The notes under the pieces were generated by a model. The model was not told where the DNA came from and ran no database searches. It was given only the letters and a program-made list of their open reading frames with translations. A program made the position numbers and the translations under genes. A DNA stretch of 64,000 nt from Mixta sp. Marseille-Q2659 (lineage in GTDB: Bacteria; Pseudomonadota; Gammaproteobacteria; Enterobacterales; Enterobacteriaceae), in NCBI RefSeq assembly GCF_940807255.1, contig NZ_CALNWY010000005.1, positions 62,001-126,000 on the forward strand, read 5' to 3'. Of this stretch, positions 1-7,997 are shown piece by piece. The stretch's first letter is position 1. The number at the start of each line of letters is the position of its first letter.

Positions 1-2
1 GA

Positions 3-74
3 CAGGATGAAGATAAAAAGAACATAATGAATATTCTTCAGGCCGTCTGGGAAGATGACAGCTGGCTGCATTAA
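3..74 (+). CDS. C-terminal end of an unidentified prophage gene (partial)
   Basis: Twenty-three sense codons are open from the window edge to a TAA stop. The peptide ends in QAVWEDDSWLH. It lies on the replication-gene side of the cos-like site, so it is probably the end of an early-region phage gene, where P2 and 186 carry gene A and small accessory genes. The visible part is too short to assign a family, and the start is outside the window. Confidence 0.4.
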   Translation, partial: QDEDKKNIMNILQAVWEDDSWLH

Positions 75-200
75 GTGAACGCCGACCGCGTTAAAACTTG
101 CTTTTTGCGCGGACGGGGTTGAACAACGAGCAGAGCGAGGCGTTAGTGCATGACTATGCCGCATGAAAACGCATGATCCGCAGAGGATCGCAAATGCCTG

Positions 201-222
201 GGCCCGCCAGTAATGGCGGGCC
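201..222 (+). terminator. Rho-independent terminator-like hairpin before cos
   Basis: A perfect 9-bp stem (GGCCCGCCA with TGGCGGGCC) encloses a 4-base loop and is followed by a short T run. It lies between the end of the early-region gene and the cos-like site, where it could stop rightward transcription at the end of the phage chromosome. Confidence 0.6.
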
Positions 223-270
223 TTTGCGTATCTCATGCACCTGCATGAAAACCACTACATAAAGCGGGCA

Positions 271-289
271 GGCGTGGCGGGGGTACGAG
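271..289. other. Putative phage cos site (P2/186 type)
   Basis: The sequence GGCGTGGCGGGG followed by GTACGAG resembles the 19-base cohesive ends of P2 and phage 186, which I recall as GGCGAGGCGGGGAAAGCAC and GGCGTGGCGGGGAAAGCAT. The first 12 bases are identical to 186; the last seven differ. Its place, between the replication-side genes and the leftward portal/terminase operon, is where P2-like phages have cos. The match and position are seen; the function is inferred. Confidence 0.55.
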
Positions 290-645
290 CGCGCGCTGGC
301 GGGTTGAGTTATGCCCGTTAAGCTGCCTGTGCAGGCCGCTGCCATGTTGTTTTTTTTGGTGCTGAGGCGTGCGGCAAAAAAGAAAGCGCCTCGCAGAATG
401 CTGCTGATGCGCTTCAATGAGGCCTGCTAATGTGCAGGAATTGCGTACGAACTTATCTATGGCTTAATAAAAAAATATTGAGTTCGTACCAGGATTGGCT
501 ATAGATTTTATGTCTGTCACAAGTTGCATTGATAGGTAGTCAGGCTTGAAAAGGTTCTGCTAAAGTCCCATTAAAGATTTATAGTCTTTGTCCGAAAATG
601 ACATTAAAGTAACTCACCTTTTATGCCGTTATTAAGGATAGAGAA

Positions 646-1185
646 TTGAACTTAGAGCAGATTGCCAGTCTAAGCATCAGTAATCTTCAGATGCTGTTGG
701 ACAACATGAAGATGCCGCTAGCCGTCGGCCCTATCAACGACGAAGACTATGCAATCTTAACTTCCGGTTATGCCCAGCTTGAGTGGGATCATGGCTTTTC
801 ACGTTATGGGAACCGGGATGATAAGTTTGAGTTTTGTCTGAAACTTTTGGCAGGTCCGTTAAAGCATATTCCATCTGGCGCGGCTTTGTGTACCTTTGAT
901 GAGGAAAGCGGCGTCATAGAGATCCACTTTGTGGAATCCTTTGTGAAGGATGATGATGTTGCTCATCCCCTCTACGGGAACATGTTCATGATAACACTCT
1001 GGGGCGTATACCTGTTCGGTTCTGCCGTCGGTTGTAGCGAGATCCACATCCCCGAGGCGTTGAATCATAAAGTGGCGTGCCACTACAAAAAATTTGGTTT
1101 CGAAGGTGACATAAATCTGCTTTCGGCACCATTTGCTACAATTAGTGATGTAGTTCGGCGTTACATTACTTCTAACAAACAGTAG
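646..1185 (+). CDS. Prophage accessory protein of unknown function (179 aa)
   Basis: I do not recognise this protein. It starts at TTG, supported by AAGGA seven bases upstream. No signal peptide or membrane segment is visible. The C-terminal third contains HYKKFGFEGD, which is reminiscent of the end of GNAT acetyltransferases, but no acetyl-CoA motif is clear, so this is only a hint. The gene lies between cos and the portal gene, at the extreme left end of the linear phage chromosome, and is clearly more AT-rich than the late genes. That suggests cargo (a moron) acquired separately. Confidence 0.65.
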   Translation: MNLEQIASLSISNLQMLLDNMKMPLAVGPINDEDYAILTSGYAQLEWDHGFSRYGNRDDKFEFCLKLLAGPLKHIPSGAALCTFDEESGVIEIHFVESFVKDDDVAHPLYGNMFMITLWGVYLFGSAVGCSEIHIPEALNHKVACHYKKFGFEGDINLLSAPFATISDVVRRYITSNKQ

Positions 1186-1264
1186 ATAATTTTTTGCGCA
1201 GTGATAGAATGCTGCGCCTGACATCCACAACCGGATGACGAGGCTTGGCCTCTAAGAGGAAATC

Positions 1265-1444
1265 ATGACTATGACGCATAGTGACAAGAAAACTCAGAAG
1301 CACTACTCAGTAACTGACGTTTTCACCCGTATGGGCGTCGCAATGGAAGAACTACTTCAAGCGGCTCCACATATGCTACAGGACGGCAAGTTTGAAGGGA
1401 ATGAGCTGCATGGCAAGCTCAAAGAAAAGCAGAAAGCTGCTTAA
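1265..1444 (+). CDS. Small hypothetical prophage protein (59 aa)
   Basis: A 59-residue reading frame begins MTMTHSDKKTQKHYSV and ends GKLKEKQKAA. AGAGGA lies just upstream, four bases from the first ATG and ten from the second (1271), so the true start may be the second. The product is charged and soluble, with no recognised domain. A strong terminator follows directly. It appears to be the second gene of the small accessory block between cos and the portal gene. Function is unknown. Confidence 0.55.
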   Translation: MTMTHSDKKTQKHYSVTDVFTRMGVAMEELLQAAPHMLQDGKFEGNELHGKLKEKQKAA

Positions 1445-1465
1445 TTCCATAATGCGTTTTGCATG

Positions 1466-1490
1466 AAGCCCGGCTTAGCCGGGCTTTTTT
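1466..1490 (+). terminator. Rho-independent terminator after the small accessory genes
   Basis: A perfect 9-bp GC-rich stem (AAGCCCGGC with GCCGGGCTT) with a TTA loop runs into six Ts on the plus strand. It separates the rightward accessory genes from the 3' end of the leftward portal gene, which ends eight bases further on. Confidence 0.85.
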
Positions 1491-1497
1491 ATGCCTG

Positions 1498-2538
1498 TCA
1501 TTCAGTATCCAGCACGTACGGACTGAACCGGATCACATCCTCGCCCAGCCACCTGTTTAATTCTTCCAGTCGCTTCTGCAAAGGGATAAGTTCGTTACGC
1601 ACAAACACGCGGCTGGCCTTTTCCACGTCGCCAAATCCGCCGGTGTTGTTCGGGATAATCCCCATCATCTGCGGCGGTACGCGGTGCGCGGCCATCATGT
1701 CATCCCGTGACACGTTCTTGATATTCAGAAACTCATCCTTTGCCGCAACTTCTGACAGCGGGATAATCTGAATCCCGTCCTTTTTCCCGCTCGGCGAATA
1801 CATAAACAGGTTACGGAAGTTACCCGGTCCTTTCGCGCTTCGCATCGCCTTGCGCATACTGTCCACGTCCTCCTGGCTCTGCGCCGGATCGGTCACGTAC
1901 ATGATGAAACCTGCATGGCTGCCGTTAAGGTAATACTTCCGGCGGAACAGCGTGGCCGACTCATTCAGCAGCGTAGACGGGATGGCTGACAGGTAGCCGG
2001 GAAGCCCGTAAATCTCCTGATTAATGTCAGGCTCCAGCAGATGAAAGATGTTGCCCGGCGTGAACTGGTAGGGCTGCGTGGTCAGGCCGTACTGCACAAA
2101 CCAGTAGGTGTCTAAATCGGTGCCACGCCGGGTATATTTTGCCAGCGCTGGCTCCAGCGAGAGAATACCGCCCAGGCGGTTGGTACGCTTCTCCAGATAG
2201 GCATTACCAAACACCAGATAGTCCTGCACAAAGCGCGTAAAAGCCTGCTGACTGAGCAGCGGATGCGGGATATAGGTACTGCTGAGAATGTCACGCTTAA
2301 CGGCAATCGGTGAGCTGTGATGCACGGCGGCACGGAACGTGCGCGCCAGCCCGTCAAAACTCACCGGCGGCTCATACCAGCGGTCCATCACCACGCATTC
2401 CACGTAGTCCAGCAGTTCGCGACGATCGAGAACCGGCACCGGATCACCAAAGGTGAACGCTTCCGCCGCCGGTGCGCCGGTCATGTTTTCCGGCTGGCTG
2501 ACCGGTTGCGTGCGGGCGCGGTTTTTTCGTTTGCTCAT
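1498..2538 (-). CDS. Q: Phage portal protein (P2 gpQ family)
   Basis: This forms the portal ring at the capsid vertex through which DNA is packaged and to which the tail is joined. The 346 residues are close to the 344 of P2 gpQ. The family pattern is visible, with an N-terminal MSKRKNRARTQ and conserved stretches such as RREL, SPIAVKRDIL and RVPPQMMGIIPNN. The start codon overlaps the stop codon of the terminase gene by one base (TGATG on the minus strand). This indicates translational coupling in the leftward P-Q operon driven from the Ogr-dependent promoter near 4360. Confidence 0.95.
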   Translation of the reverse strand: MSKRKNRARTQPVSQPENMTGAPAAEAFTFGDPVPVLDRRELLDYVECVVMDRWYEPPVSFDGLARTFRAAVHHSSPIAVKRDILSSTYIPHPLLSQQAFTRFVQDYLVFGNAYLEKRTNRLGGILSLEPALAKYTRRGTDLDTYWFVQYGLTTQPYQFTPGNIFHLLEPDINQEIYGLPGYLSAIPSTLLNESATLFRRKYYLNGSHAGFIMYVTDPAQSQEDVDSMRKAMRSAKGPGNFRNLFMYSPSGKKDGIQIIPLSEVAAKDEFLNIKNVSRDDMMAAHRVPPQMMGIIPNNTGGFGDVEKASRVFVRNELIPLQKRLEELNRWLGEDVIRFSPYVLDTE

Positions 2539-4304
2539 CAGTAAATCTCCATAATGTTGCGGGTGTGGGCCGCTTCGCCCTGCAGGGGTTCGTTTGCCAG
2601 CGCGTGCATGGTTGCCCAGGCCAGATCCGCGTGGCTGGCTTCCTCGCTGCGGCTGGCTTCATAGGTGGGGCGGTTGCCGCTGGCCGTGACGGCTTTGCGG
2701 ATCGCCATAAACGACTGCGCGATGTCGAGGTGCCCGGCGTCAAACTCCAGGCGCTGATGACTGATAATGTCGTACGCCTTCAGCACCAGGGCGTTTTTCA
2801 CGTTCGGGTTGTAGACAAACTCCTTCACCGCCGGGAAAAACATCTTCACGTTTTCATACACGCCCAGACCGACGCCGGTGGAGTCGATGCCGATATAGGT
2901 CACGTTGTACTGCTGCGTCAGCTTTCTGATGGCTTCCGCCTGGGCGCGGAAGTCCATGCCGCGCCACTGGTGGCGCTCCAGAATGCGAAACTTGCCGCCC
3001 GGCACGGCAGGCGGGGCGATCACCACGCACCCGGCGCTGTCGCCGTTCTGCGTGCCTTTGGCCGGGTCGTAGCCTATCCAGACCTCCCGGAAGCCGAACG
3101 GGCGCAGGGCCAGTGCCTCAAAATCGGTCCAGACTTCCCAGCTGTCCACCATGCACGCCTGCAGCAGCGTAAGCGGGAACACGGACGCCAGGTCGTCCAC
3201 AAACTCACACATCAGCAGGTTCTGGTATTCCGGCGGGCTGTACTCCAGGCGCAGCTGGTCAAGGTCAAACAGGTTACAGCCGCCGCGCACCGCGTCCTCC
3301 ACGGTGACAATCTGGCGGAACTGGCCGTCATCGCAGAGGCGGCCCGGCGACAGGTTCGGGTGCGTCAGGTCGATGTCCACGCGATCGGCTTTGGCACGGC
3401 CCCGGTTAAACAGGGCACCGGACCAGAACGGATAGGCGCTGTGGGTCAGGCTGGACGGCGTGGAAAAGTAGGTCTGTCGCCATTTCTTGTGCAGCGCCAT
3501 ACCGGACGCCACCTTGCGCAGTTCCTGGAATTTCGGTATCCAGAAATATTCATCCAGATACAGGTTGCCGTGGTAGCTTTGCGCGGTGCGGGCATTGGTG
3601 CCCAGAAAGTACAGGCACGCGCCGTTGCTCAGTGTCATCGGGTCGCCTTTCAGTTCCACGTCCACTTCTTTGGCAAACTCAATGATGTACTGTTTGAATA
3701 CGTGCGCCTGCGCCTTACTGGCCGACAGGAAAATCTGGTTGCGCCCGGTGGTCAGCGCATCAATCAGCGCTTCGCGGGCAAAGTAGAAGGTGGCGCCAAT
3801 CTGGCGCGACTTCAGCACGTTGCGGATACGGTGTTTATTACCGGCGTCCCACCACTGGCGCTGATAGCCGAACATCGAGCCGTGAAAAATCTCCTGCAGC
3901 TTTTCAATCTGTTCGTCTGAAAACACGTTTTTTTCCGGCGGCTTACGTGGTCCGCTGTTGCGGTTCGCCACCTTCGGATTCAGGTCCGCTTCGTTCCCGC
4001 CGTTGCTGAATTTGCCGATGCGGGCGTGGCGCTCGGACTGGCGCGCCAGCAGGTCAATTTCCTTGAAGTCTTTCCCTTCTTTTTGCTCCTTCATGATGAG
4101 CTGGCAGTAACGCGCAGCCGTGGTGAGCTGCATCTGGTCAAGCGGGCCATAGTCGCCCCACTTGTCGCGCTTCTTCCAGCTGTGAACGGTCGCAGGCTTC
4201 TCTCCCAGCATTTCAGCAATGCGGGCGATACGGTATCCCTGAAAGTACAGGAGCATGGCCTGCCTGCGGGGATCGAGGTCGTCGGGCGTCATTATCGTGG
4301 TCAT
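2538..4304 (-). CDS. P: Terminase large subunit, ATPase (P2 gpP family)
   Basis: This is the DNA-packaging motor ATPase, which works with the small terminase (M) on circular P2-type DNA at cos. From the chosen ATG it has 588 residues, like P2 gpP (590). A helix-turn-helix-like N-terminus (about 24-45) is followed by a degenerate Walker A, SRQIGAT (166-172), a Walker B with LYLDEYFW, and a C-terminal RNase H-like region with GYDPAKG and YIGIDSTG. A GTG six bases upstream (4310) would add two residues. The ATG is preferred because it gives MTTIMTPDDLDP, matching the family start. Confidence 0.95.
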   Translation of the reverse strand: MTTIMTPDDLDPRRQAMLLYFQGYRIARIAEMLGEKPATVHSWKKRDKWGDYGPLDQMQLTTAARYCQLIMKEQKEGKDFKEIDLLARQSERHARIGKFSNGGNEADLNPKVANRNSGPRKPPEKNVFSDEQIEKLQEIFHGSMFGYQRQWWDAGNKHRIRNVLKSRQIGATFYFAREALIDALTTGRNQIFLSASKAQAHVFKQYIIEFAKEVDVELKGDPMTLSNGACLYFLGTNARTAQSYHGNLYLDEYFWIPKFQELRKVASGMALHKKWRQTYFSTPSSLTHSAYPFWSGALFNRGRAKADRVDIDLTHPNLSPGRLCDDGQFRQIVTVEDAVRGGCNLFDLDQLRLEYSPPEYQNLLMCEFVDDLASVFPLTLLQACMVDSWEVWTDFEALALRPFGFREVWIGYDPAKGTQNGDSAGCVVIAPPAVPGGKFRILERHQWRGMDFRAQAEAIRKLTQQYNVTYIGIDSTGVGLGVYENVKMFFPAVKEFVYNPNVKNALVLKAYDIISHQRLEFDAGHLDIAQSFMAIRKAVTASGNRPTYEASRSEEASHADLAWATMHALANEPLQGEAAHTRNIMEIY

Positions 4305-4350
4305 GGGCACAAAATACGGCCCCGCCGTCCGCTTTTCTGCTGCTGTGCTT

Positions 4351-4368
4351 TGTGTGGTTTTTCACACA
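4351..4368. promoter_or_regulatory. Ogr/Delta-type activator site shared by P and O promoters
   Basis: The dyad TGT-N12-ACA, which P2 Ogr and P4 Delta bind at late promoters, lies in the divergent P/O intergenic region inside a longer palindrome (TTGTGTGG...CACACAA). In P2 the site is centred near -55 of the start. That predicts an O start near 4414, with about 33 bases of leader. One site for both leftward P-Q and rightward O-N-M-L expression matches the P2 plan. Confidence 0.75.
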
Positions 4369-4446
4369 ATGTTCCCGCGTTGTTTCAGACCCCCTTCCGC
4401 CGCAAACATAGGGCCTCACGAGTTTTTCCTCAACGGAGCCTGACCT

Positions 4447-5280
4447 ATGGCAGTGAAAGCAAAGCGTTTCCGGATCGGGGTGGAAGGTGCCACCACGGAC
4501 GGACGCGAAATCCAGCGCGACTGGCTGGAAGAGATGGCGGCGAACTATGACCCGAAGGTCTACACCGCCGTGATCAACATGGAACACATCAAGGGCTACA
4601 CGCCTGACAGCCCGTTCCGCCGCTTTGGCGTGGTGGATGCGCTGGACACGGAAGAAATTCAGGGTGGTCTGCTGGACGGCAAGCTGGGGTTGTTTGCCAC
4701 CATTTCCCCGACCGACGAGCTGGTCACCATGACCGGGAAAATGCAGAAGCTGTTTACCTCAATGGAAGTCGCGCCGAAGTTTGCCGACACCGGCAAAGCC
4801 TACCTGATTGGCCTGGCGGTGACCGACGACCCGGCGAGCCTCGGCACCGAAATGCTGGCCTTCAGCGCCAGCGCCGCGCAGAACCCGCTGGCGAACCGCA
4901 AAAAGCACCCGGATAACCTGTTTACTGCCGCCACCGAAACCGTCATCGAGCTGGAAGAGGTGCCGGACGACAGGCCGGGCCTGTTTGCCAGCGTCACCGC
5001 GCTGTTCCGTAAAAAGCAGCAGTCCGACGATGCCCGCTTTTCGGACGTGCATCAGGCGGTGGAGCTGATTGCCACTGAACACCAGGACTACAGCGCCCGC
5101 ACCGATGCCGCCCTGCAGGAGCAGGCAGCGCGCACCGGCGAGCTGGAAGCCGAACTGAATGAATACAAAGCCGCGTTTGATGCGTTGCAGGAACAGCTGA
5201 GCCGTCAGGACAGCCGCAACGATTATCGCCAGCGCGCACCGGGCGGTGACGCACCGGCAGGCACCCTGACCAATTGCTGA
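4447..5280 (+). CDS. O: Capsid scaffolding protein/protease (P2 gpO family)
   Basis: This protein directs procapsid assembly and processes the head proteins. The N-terminal half is a serine protease-type domain and the C-terminal half is a scaffolding helix. The 277 residues compare with 284 for P2 gpO. The N-terminus VKAKRFRIGVEGATTDGR and the INMEHIKGYTPDSPFRRFG segment, containing the family catalytic histidine, are typical. Residues from about 225 form a charged coiled coil ending in QEQLSRQDS. It is the first gene of the rightward head operon, 16 bases before the capsid gene. Confidence 0.95.
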   Translation: MAVKAKRFRIGVEGATTDGREIQRDWLEEMAANYDPKVYTAVINMEHIKGYTPDSPFRRFGVVDALDTEEIQGGLLDGKLGLFATISPTDELVTMTGKMQKLFTSMEVAPKFADTGKAYLIGLAVTDDPASLGTEMLAFSASAAQNPLANRKKHPDNLFTAATETVIELEEVPDDRPGLFASVTALFRKKQQSDDARFSDVHQAVELIATEHQDYSARTDAALQEQAARTGELEAELNEYKAAFDALQEQLSRQDSRNDYRQRAPGGDAPAGTLTNC

Positions 5281-5296
5281 TGGAGCAACAGACCCA

Positions 5297-6352
5297 ATGA
5301 AAAAGAATACCCGCTTTGCCTTTAACGCCTACCTGCAGCAGCTGGCCCGCCTGAACGGCGTGGAAATTACCGAACTCTCCAGTAAGTTCAGCGTGGAGCC
5401 GTCCGTGGCGCAGACGCTGGAGGATCAGATCCAGCAGTCCACCGCCTTCCTGACCCTGATTAACGTCATGGGCGTGGCGGAGCAGTCCGGCCAGCTGCTG
5501 GGTCTTGGCGTGGGCAGCACCATTGCAGGCACCACCGACACCACGACGAAAGAGCGTGAGCCGACCGACCCCACGCTGATGGCGGACGTGGAATACAAAT
5601 GCGAACAGACCAACTTTGACACCGTACTGACCTACGCGAAGCTGGACCTGTGGGCCAAGTTTCAGGACTTCCAGGTGCGTATCCGTGACGCCATCGTGAA
5701 GCGTCAGGCGCTGGACCGCATCATGATCGGTTTTAACGGCGTGAAGCGCGCCAAAACCTCTGACCGTGCTGCAAACCCGCTGCTGCAGGACGTAAACAAG
5801 GGCTGGCTGCAGAAAATCCGTGAGGATGCGCCGGATAATGTCATGGGCAGCAGCACCCAGGACGGCGTGACCACGGCGGACCCGTTGAAAGTGGGCAAGG
5901 GCGGCACCTACGCCAACCTTGACGCGCTGGTGATGGATGCGGTGAACGAACTGATTGACCCGATTTTCCAGGACGATGACGGACTGGTGGTGGTCTGCGG
6001 GCGTGAGCTGCTGTCCGATAAGTATTTCCCGCTGGTTAACCAGCAGCAGCCGAACACGGAGGCACTGGCCGCCGACCTGATTATCAGCCAGAAACGCATG
6101 GGAGGACTGCAGGCCGTGCGCGCGCCGTTCTTCCCGGCAAATGCCGTGCTGATTACCCGTCTGGATAACCTGTCCATCTACTGGCAGGAGGAGACCCGCC
6201 GCCGCTCGGTTATCGACAATCCGAAGCGCGATCGCATCGAAAACTTTGAGTCAGTGAACGAAGCGTACGTAGTGGAAGACTACCGCTGCGCGGCGCTGGT
6301 TGAAAACATCACCATCGGCGACTTCAGCGCGCCCGCTGATACCGGAGCGTAA
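5297..6352 (+). CDS. N: Major capsid protein (P2 gpN family)
   Basis: This is the HK97-fold shell protein of the icosahedral head. Its 351 residues are close to the 357 of P2 gpN. The N-terminus (MKKNTRFAFNAYLQQLARL) and the conserved ERREPTD-like region KEREPTDPTLM, plus RRRSVIDNPKRDRIENFESVNEAYVVED near the C-terminus (written here as one family block at about 300-330), support the assignment. It sits directly between scaffold and small terminase, as in P2, with only three bases before the next gene. It is probably cleaved at its N-terminus by gpO. Confidence 0.95.
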   Translation: MKKNTRFAFNAYLQQLARLNGVEITELSSKFSVEPSVAQTLEDQIQQSTAFLTLINVMGVAEQSGQLLGLGVGSTIAGTTDTTTKEREPTDPTLMADVEYKCEQTNFDTVLTYAKLDLWAKFQDFQVRIRDAIVKRQALDRIMIGFNGVKRAKTSDRAANPLLQDVNKGWLQKIREDAPDNVMGSSTQDGVTTADPLKVGKGGTYANLDALVMDAVNELIDPIFQDDDGLVVVCGRELLSDKYFPLVNQQQPNTEALAADLIISQKRMGGLQAVRAPFFPANAVLITRLDNLSIYWQEETRRRSVIDNPKRDRIENFESVNEAYVVEDYRCAALVENITIGDFSAPADTGA

Positions 6353-6355
6353 CGC

Positions 6356-7009
6356 ATGAGCCTGAGTCCCGCACGGCAGCACCGCCTGCGCATTCAGGCC
6401 GAACAGGCCGCCCGTCAGGGCGGCAGCGTTCGCCATGCAAAGGGCTATGACTTGATGCTGATGCAGCTGGGTGAAGACCGCCGGCGCCTTAAGGGCATCC
6501 AGTCCACGGTCAAGAAAGCCGAAATCAAGCAGGAAGTGCTGCCCAAATACGCTAACTGGGTGGACGGCGTGCTGGCCGCCAACGGCGCACAACAGGATGA
6601 CGTGCTGATGTACGTGATGCTCTGGCGCATCGATGCCGGGGACTATGCCGGTGCGCTGCGGATTGGCCGCCATGCGCTGAAACACGGCTGGGTGATGCCG
6701 CAGGGCTTTAACCGCAATGTGCAGACCCTGCTGGCCGAAGAGATGGCCGACGCGGCAAAGGCGGCGCTGCTGGCGGAGACCCCTTTTGATGAGCGGCTGC
6801 TGTTGCAGGTGCTGGACGTGACCGGCTCGCTGGATATGCCCGACCAGTCCCGCGCCCGTCTGCACAAGTCAACCGGCTGGCTGCTGCGTGAAAGCGATCC
6901 GCACGCTGCCCTTGACCACCTTAAACGTGCGCTGCAGCTGGATGAACGCTGTGGGGTGAAAAAAGACATTGAACAGCTGGAGCGCCTTCTGCGTAAGAGC
7001 GACAGCTGA
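6356..7009 (+). CDS. M: Terminase small (endonuclease) subunit (P2 gpM family)
   Basis: This is the cos-cleaving subunit of the terminase, acting with gpP. The protein has 217 residues, shorter than P2 gpM (247), because the basic Pro/Lys-rich C-terminal tail of P2 is missing. The shared core is clear: LPKYANWVDGVL, QDDVLMYVMLWRIDAGD, and a C-terminal tetratricopeptide-like stretch (ALDHLKRALQLDERCGVKK). It follows N by three bases. About 100 bases of apparently non-coding sequence separate it from L. Confidence 0.92.
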   Translation: MSLSPARQHRLRIQAEQAARQGGSVRHAKGYDLMLMQLGEDRRRLKGIQSTVKKAEIKQEVLPKYANWVDGVLAANGAQQDDVLMYVMLWRIDAGDYAGALRIGRHALKHGWVMPQGFNRNVQTLLAEEMADAAKAALLAETPFDERLLLQVLDVTGSLDMPDQSRARLHKSTGWLLRESDPHAALDHLKRALQLDERCGVKKDIEQLERLLRKSDS

Positions 7010-7109
7010 TAACCGGACGTGCCCACGCGCGGGGCGGCACGGGGTGGCGACAGGCATGGCCTTATCAAAACCCCGTCCACCGCCCAACTAATTCAGGAGA
7101 ACCACGGCA

Positions 7110-7574
7110 ATGAACTTTGTAGCGACGGAGCAGGCACCGGACACGCCGGAAATTATCGAAAACACGCCGTTCTGGCCGGACCTTAACCTGGCGGATTTTC
7201 GCAGCGCCATGCGAACGGACGGCACCGTAACCGCGCCCCGTCTGCGTCAGGTGGTGCTGACCGCCATTTCTGAGGTTAATGCGGAGCTGTACGACTACCG
7301 CAGCCGCCAGCAGCAGCTGGGCTATGCCTCACTGGCAGCGGTTCCGGCAGAAAAGCTGGCCGGGCAGAGCCAGCGCGTTCATCACTACCGCAATGCGGTG
7401 TGGTGCTGGACGCGGGCGGTGCTGAATGAGCGTTATCAGGACTATGACGCCACGGCGGCAGGCGTGAAGCGCGGGGAGGCGCTGGAGGATGCCACGGGCG
7501 ACCTGTGGCGGGATGCGCGCTGGGCCATCAGCCGCGTGCAGGACCGGCCGCACAGCATCGTGGAGCTTATCTGA
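7110..7574 (+). CDS. L: Head completion/stabilisation protein (P2 gpL family)
   Basis: This protein plugs or stabilises the filled head before tail joining. Its 154 residues compare with 169 in P2. Conserved patterns include the aromatic FWPDLNLADFRSAMR near the N-terminus and VHHYRNAVWCWTRAVLNERYQDYD in the middle. An AGGAGA ribosome site precedes the ATG. Its stop TGA overlaps the ATG of tail gene X, so the two are translationally coupled. Confidence 0.93.
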   Translation: MNFVATEQAPDTPEIIENTPFWPDLNLADFRSAMRTDGTVTAPRLRQVVLTAISEVNAELYDYRSRQQQLGYASLAAVPAEKLAGQSQRVHHYRNAVWCWTRAVLNERYQDYDATAAGVKRGEALEDATGDLWRDARWAISRVQDRPHSIVELI

Positions 7575-7777
7575 TGAAGGTGCGTGCGCAGCAGTATGAC
7601 ACGGTGGATGCGCTGTGCTGGCGTCACTACGGGCGCACGCAGGGGCTGACGGAGCAGGTGCTGCAGGCGAATCCGGGGCTGGCGTCACATGGCCCCTTTT
7701 TACCCCACGGGCTGGAGGTGGAGCTGCCGGACGTCACGCCTGCAGCCACTGCGCAGACCGTGCAGCTTTGGGACTGA
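7574..7777 (+). CDS. X: Tail protein X, LysM-like (P2 gpX family)
   Basis: This small tail protein of 67 residues has the same length as P2 gpX. It has the LysM-like pattern of the family: YDTVDALCWRHYGRT at the start, NPGLA in the middle and HGLEVELPD near the end. LysM-type folds bind peptidoglycan, and gpX is thought to act at the tail or baseplate. The ATG overlaps the stop of L and the holin gene follows four bases later, as expected in the head-lysis junction of P2-like phages. Confidence 0.92.
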   Translation: MKVRAQQYDTVDALCWRHYGRTQGLTEQVLQANPGLASHGPFLPHGLEVELPDVTPAATAQTVQLWD

Positions 7778-7781
7778 AATC

Positions 7782-7997
7782 ATGACAACAGAACGCATCA
7801 GCGCGTTTATCACCTGGTGCATCGCGGTGGCGATGGCCTGGCTGGGTGAGATGTCGCTGAAAGATATTTCCACATATGTGGGGCTGGCGCTGGGCGTGCT
7901 GATGACGCTTATCAACTGGCATTACAAGCGCAAAACCTACCAGCTGCTGGAAAGCGGACGCATCAGCCGGAGCGACTATGAATCTGCAAACCGTTAA
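7782..7997 (+). CDS. Y: Phage holin
   Basis: A membrane protein of 71 residues with two predicted transmembrane helices (about 8-22 and 31-47, the latter YVGLALGVLMTLINW) and a charged C-terminal tail (HYKRKTYQLLESGRIS). The position is that of P2 holin Y, but P2 Y is longer, so this is probably a different holin type with two helices. That type would suit the SAR-type endolysin encoded next, because a small-hole (pinholin-like) protein would be enough to depolarise the membrane. The 3' end overlaps the endolysin gene by 20 bases. Confidence 0.85.
   Translation: MTTERISAFITWCIAVAMAWLGEMSLKDISTYVGLALGVLMTLINWHYKRKTYQLLESGRISRSDYESANR

Noticed and set aside
154-417. Open frame of 87 residues on the minus strand across the cos-like region
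   Set aside because: It overlaps the terminator hairpin and the cos-like site, shows no ribosome site and is low-complexity in parts. Similar frames recur in P2-type cos regions because the DNA is conserved, so coding is not supported.
2565-3920. Long plus-strand frame of 451 residues opposite the terminase gene
   Set aside because: It is the antisense of P, rich in Val, Arg and His as expected from a GC-rich shadow frame, with no start context or family match.
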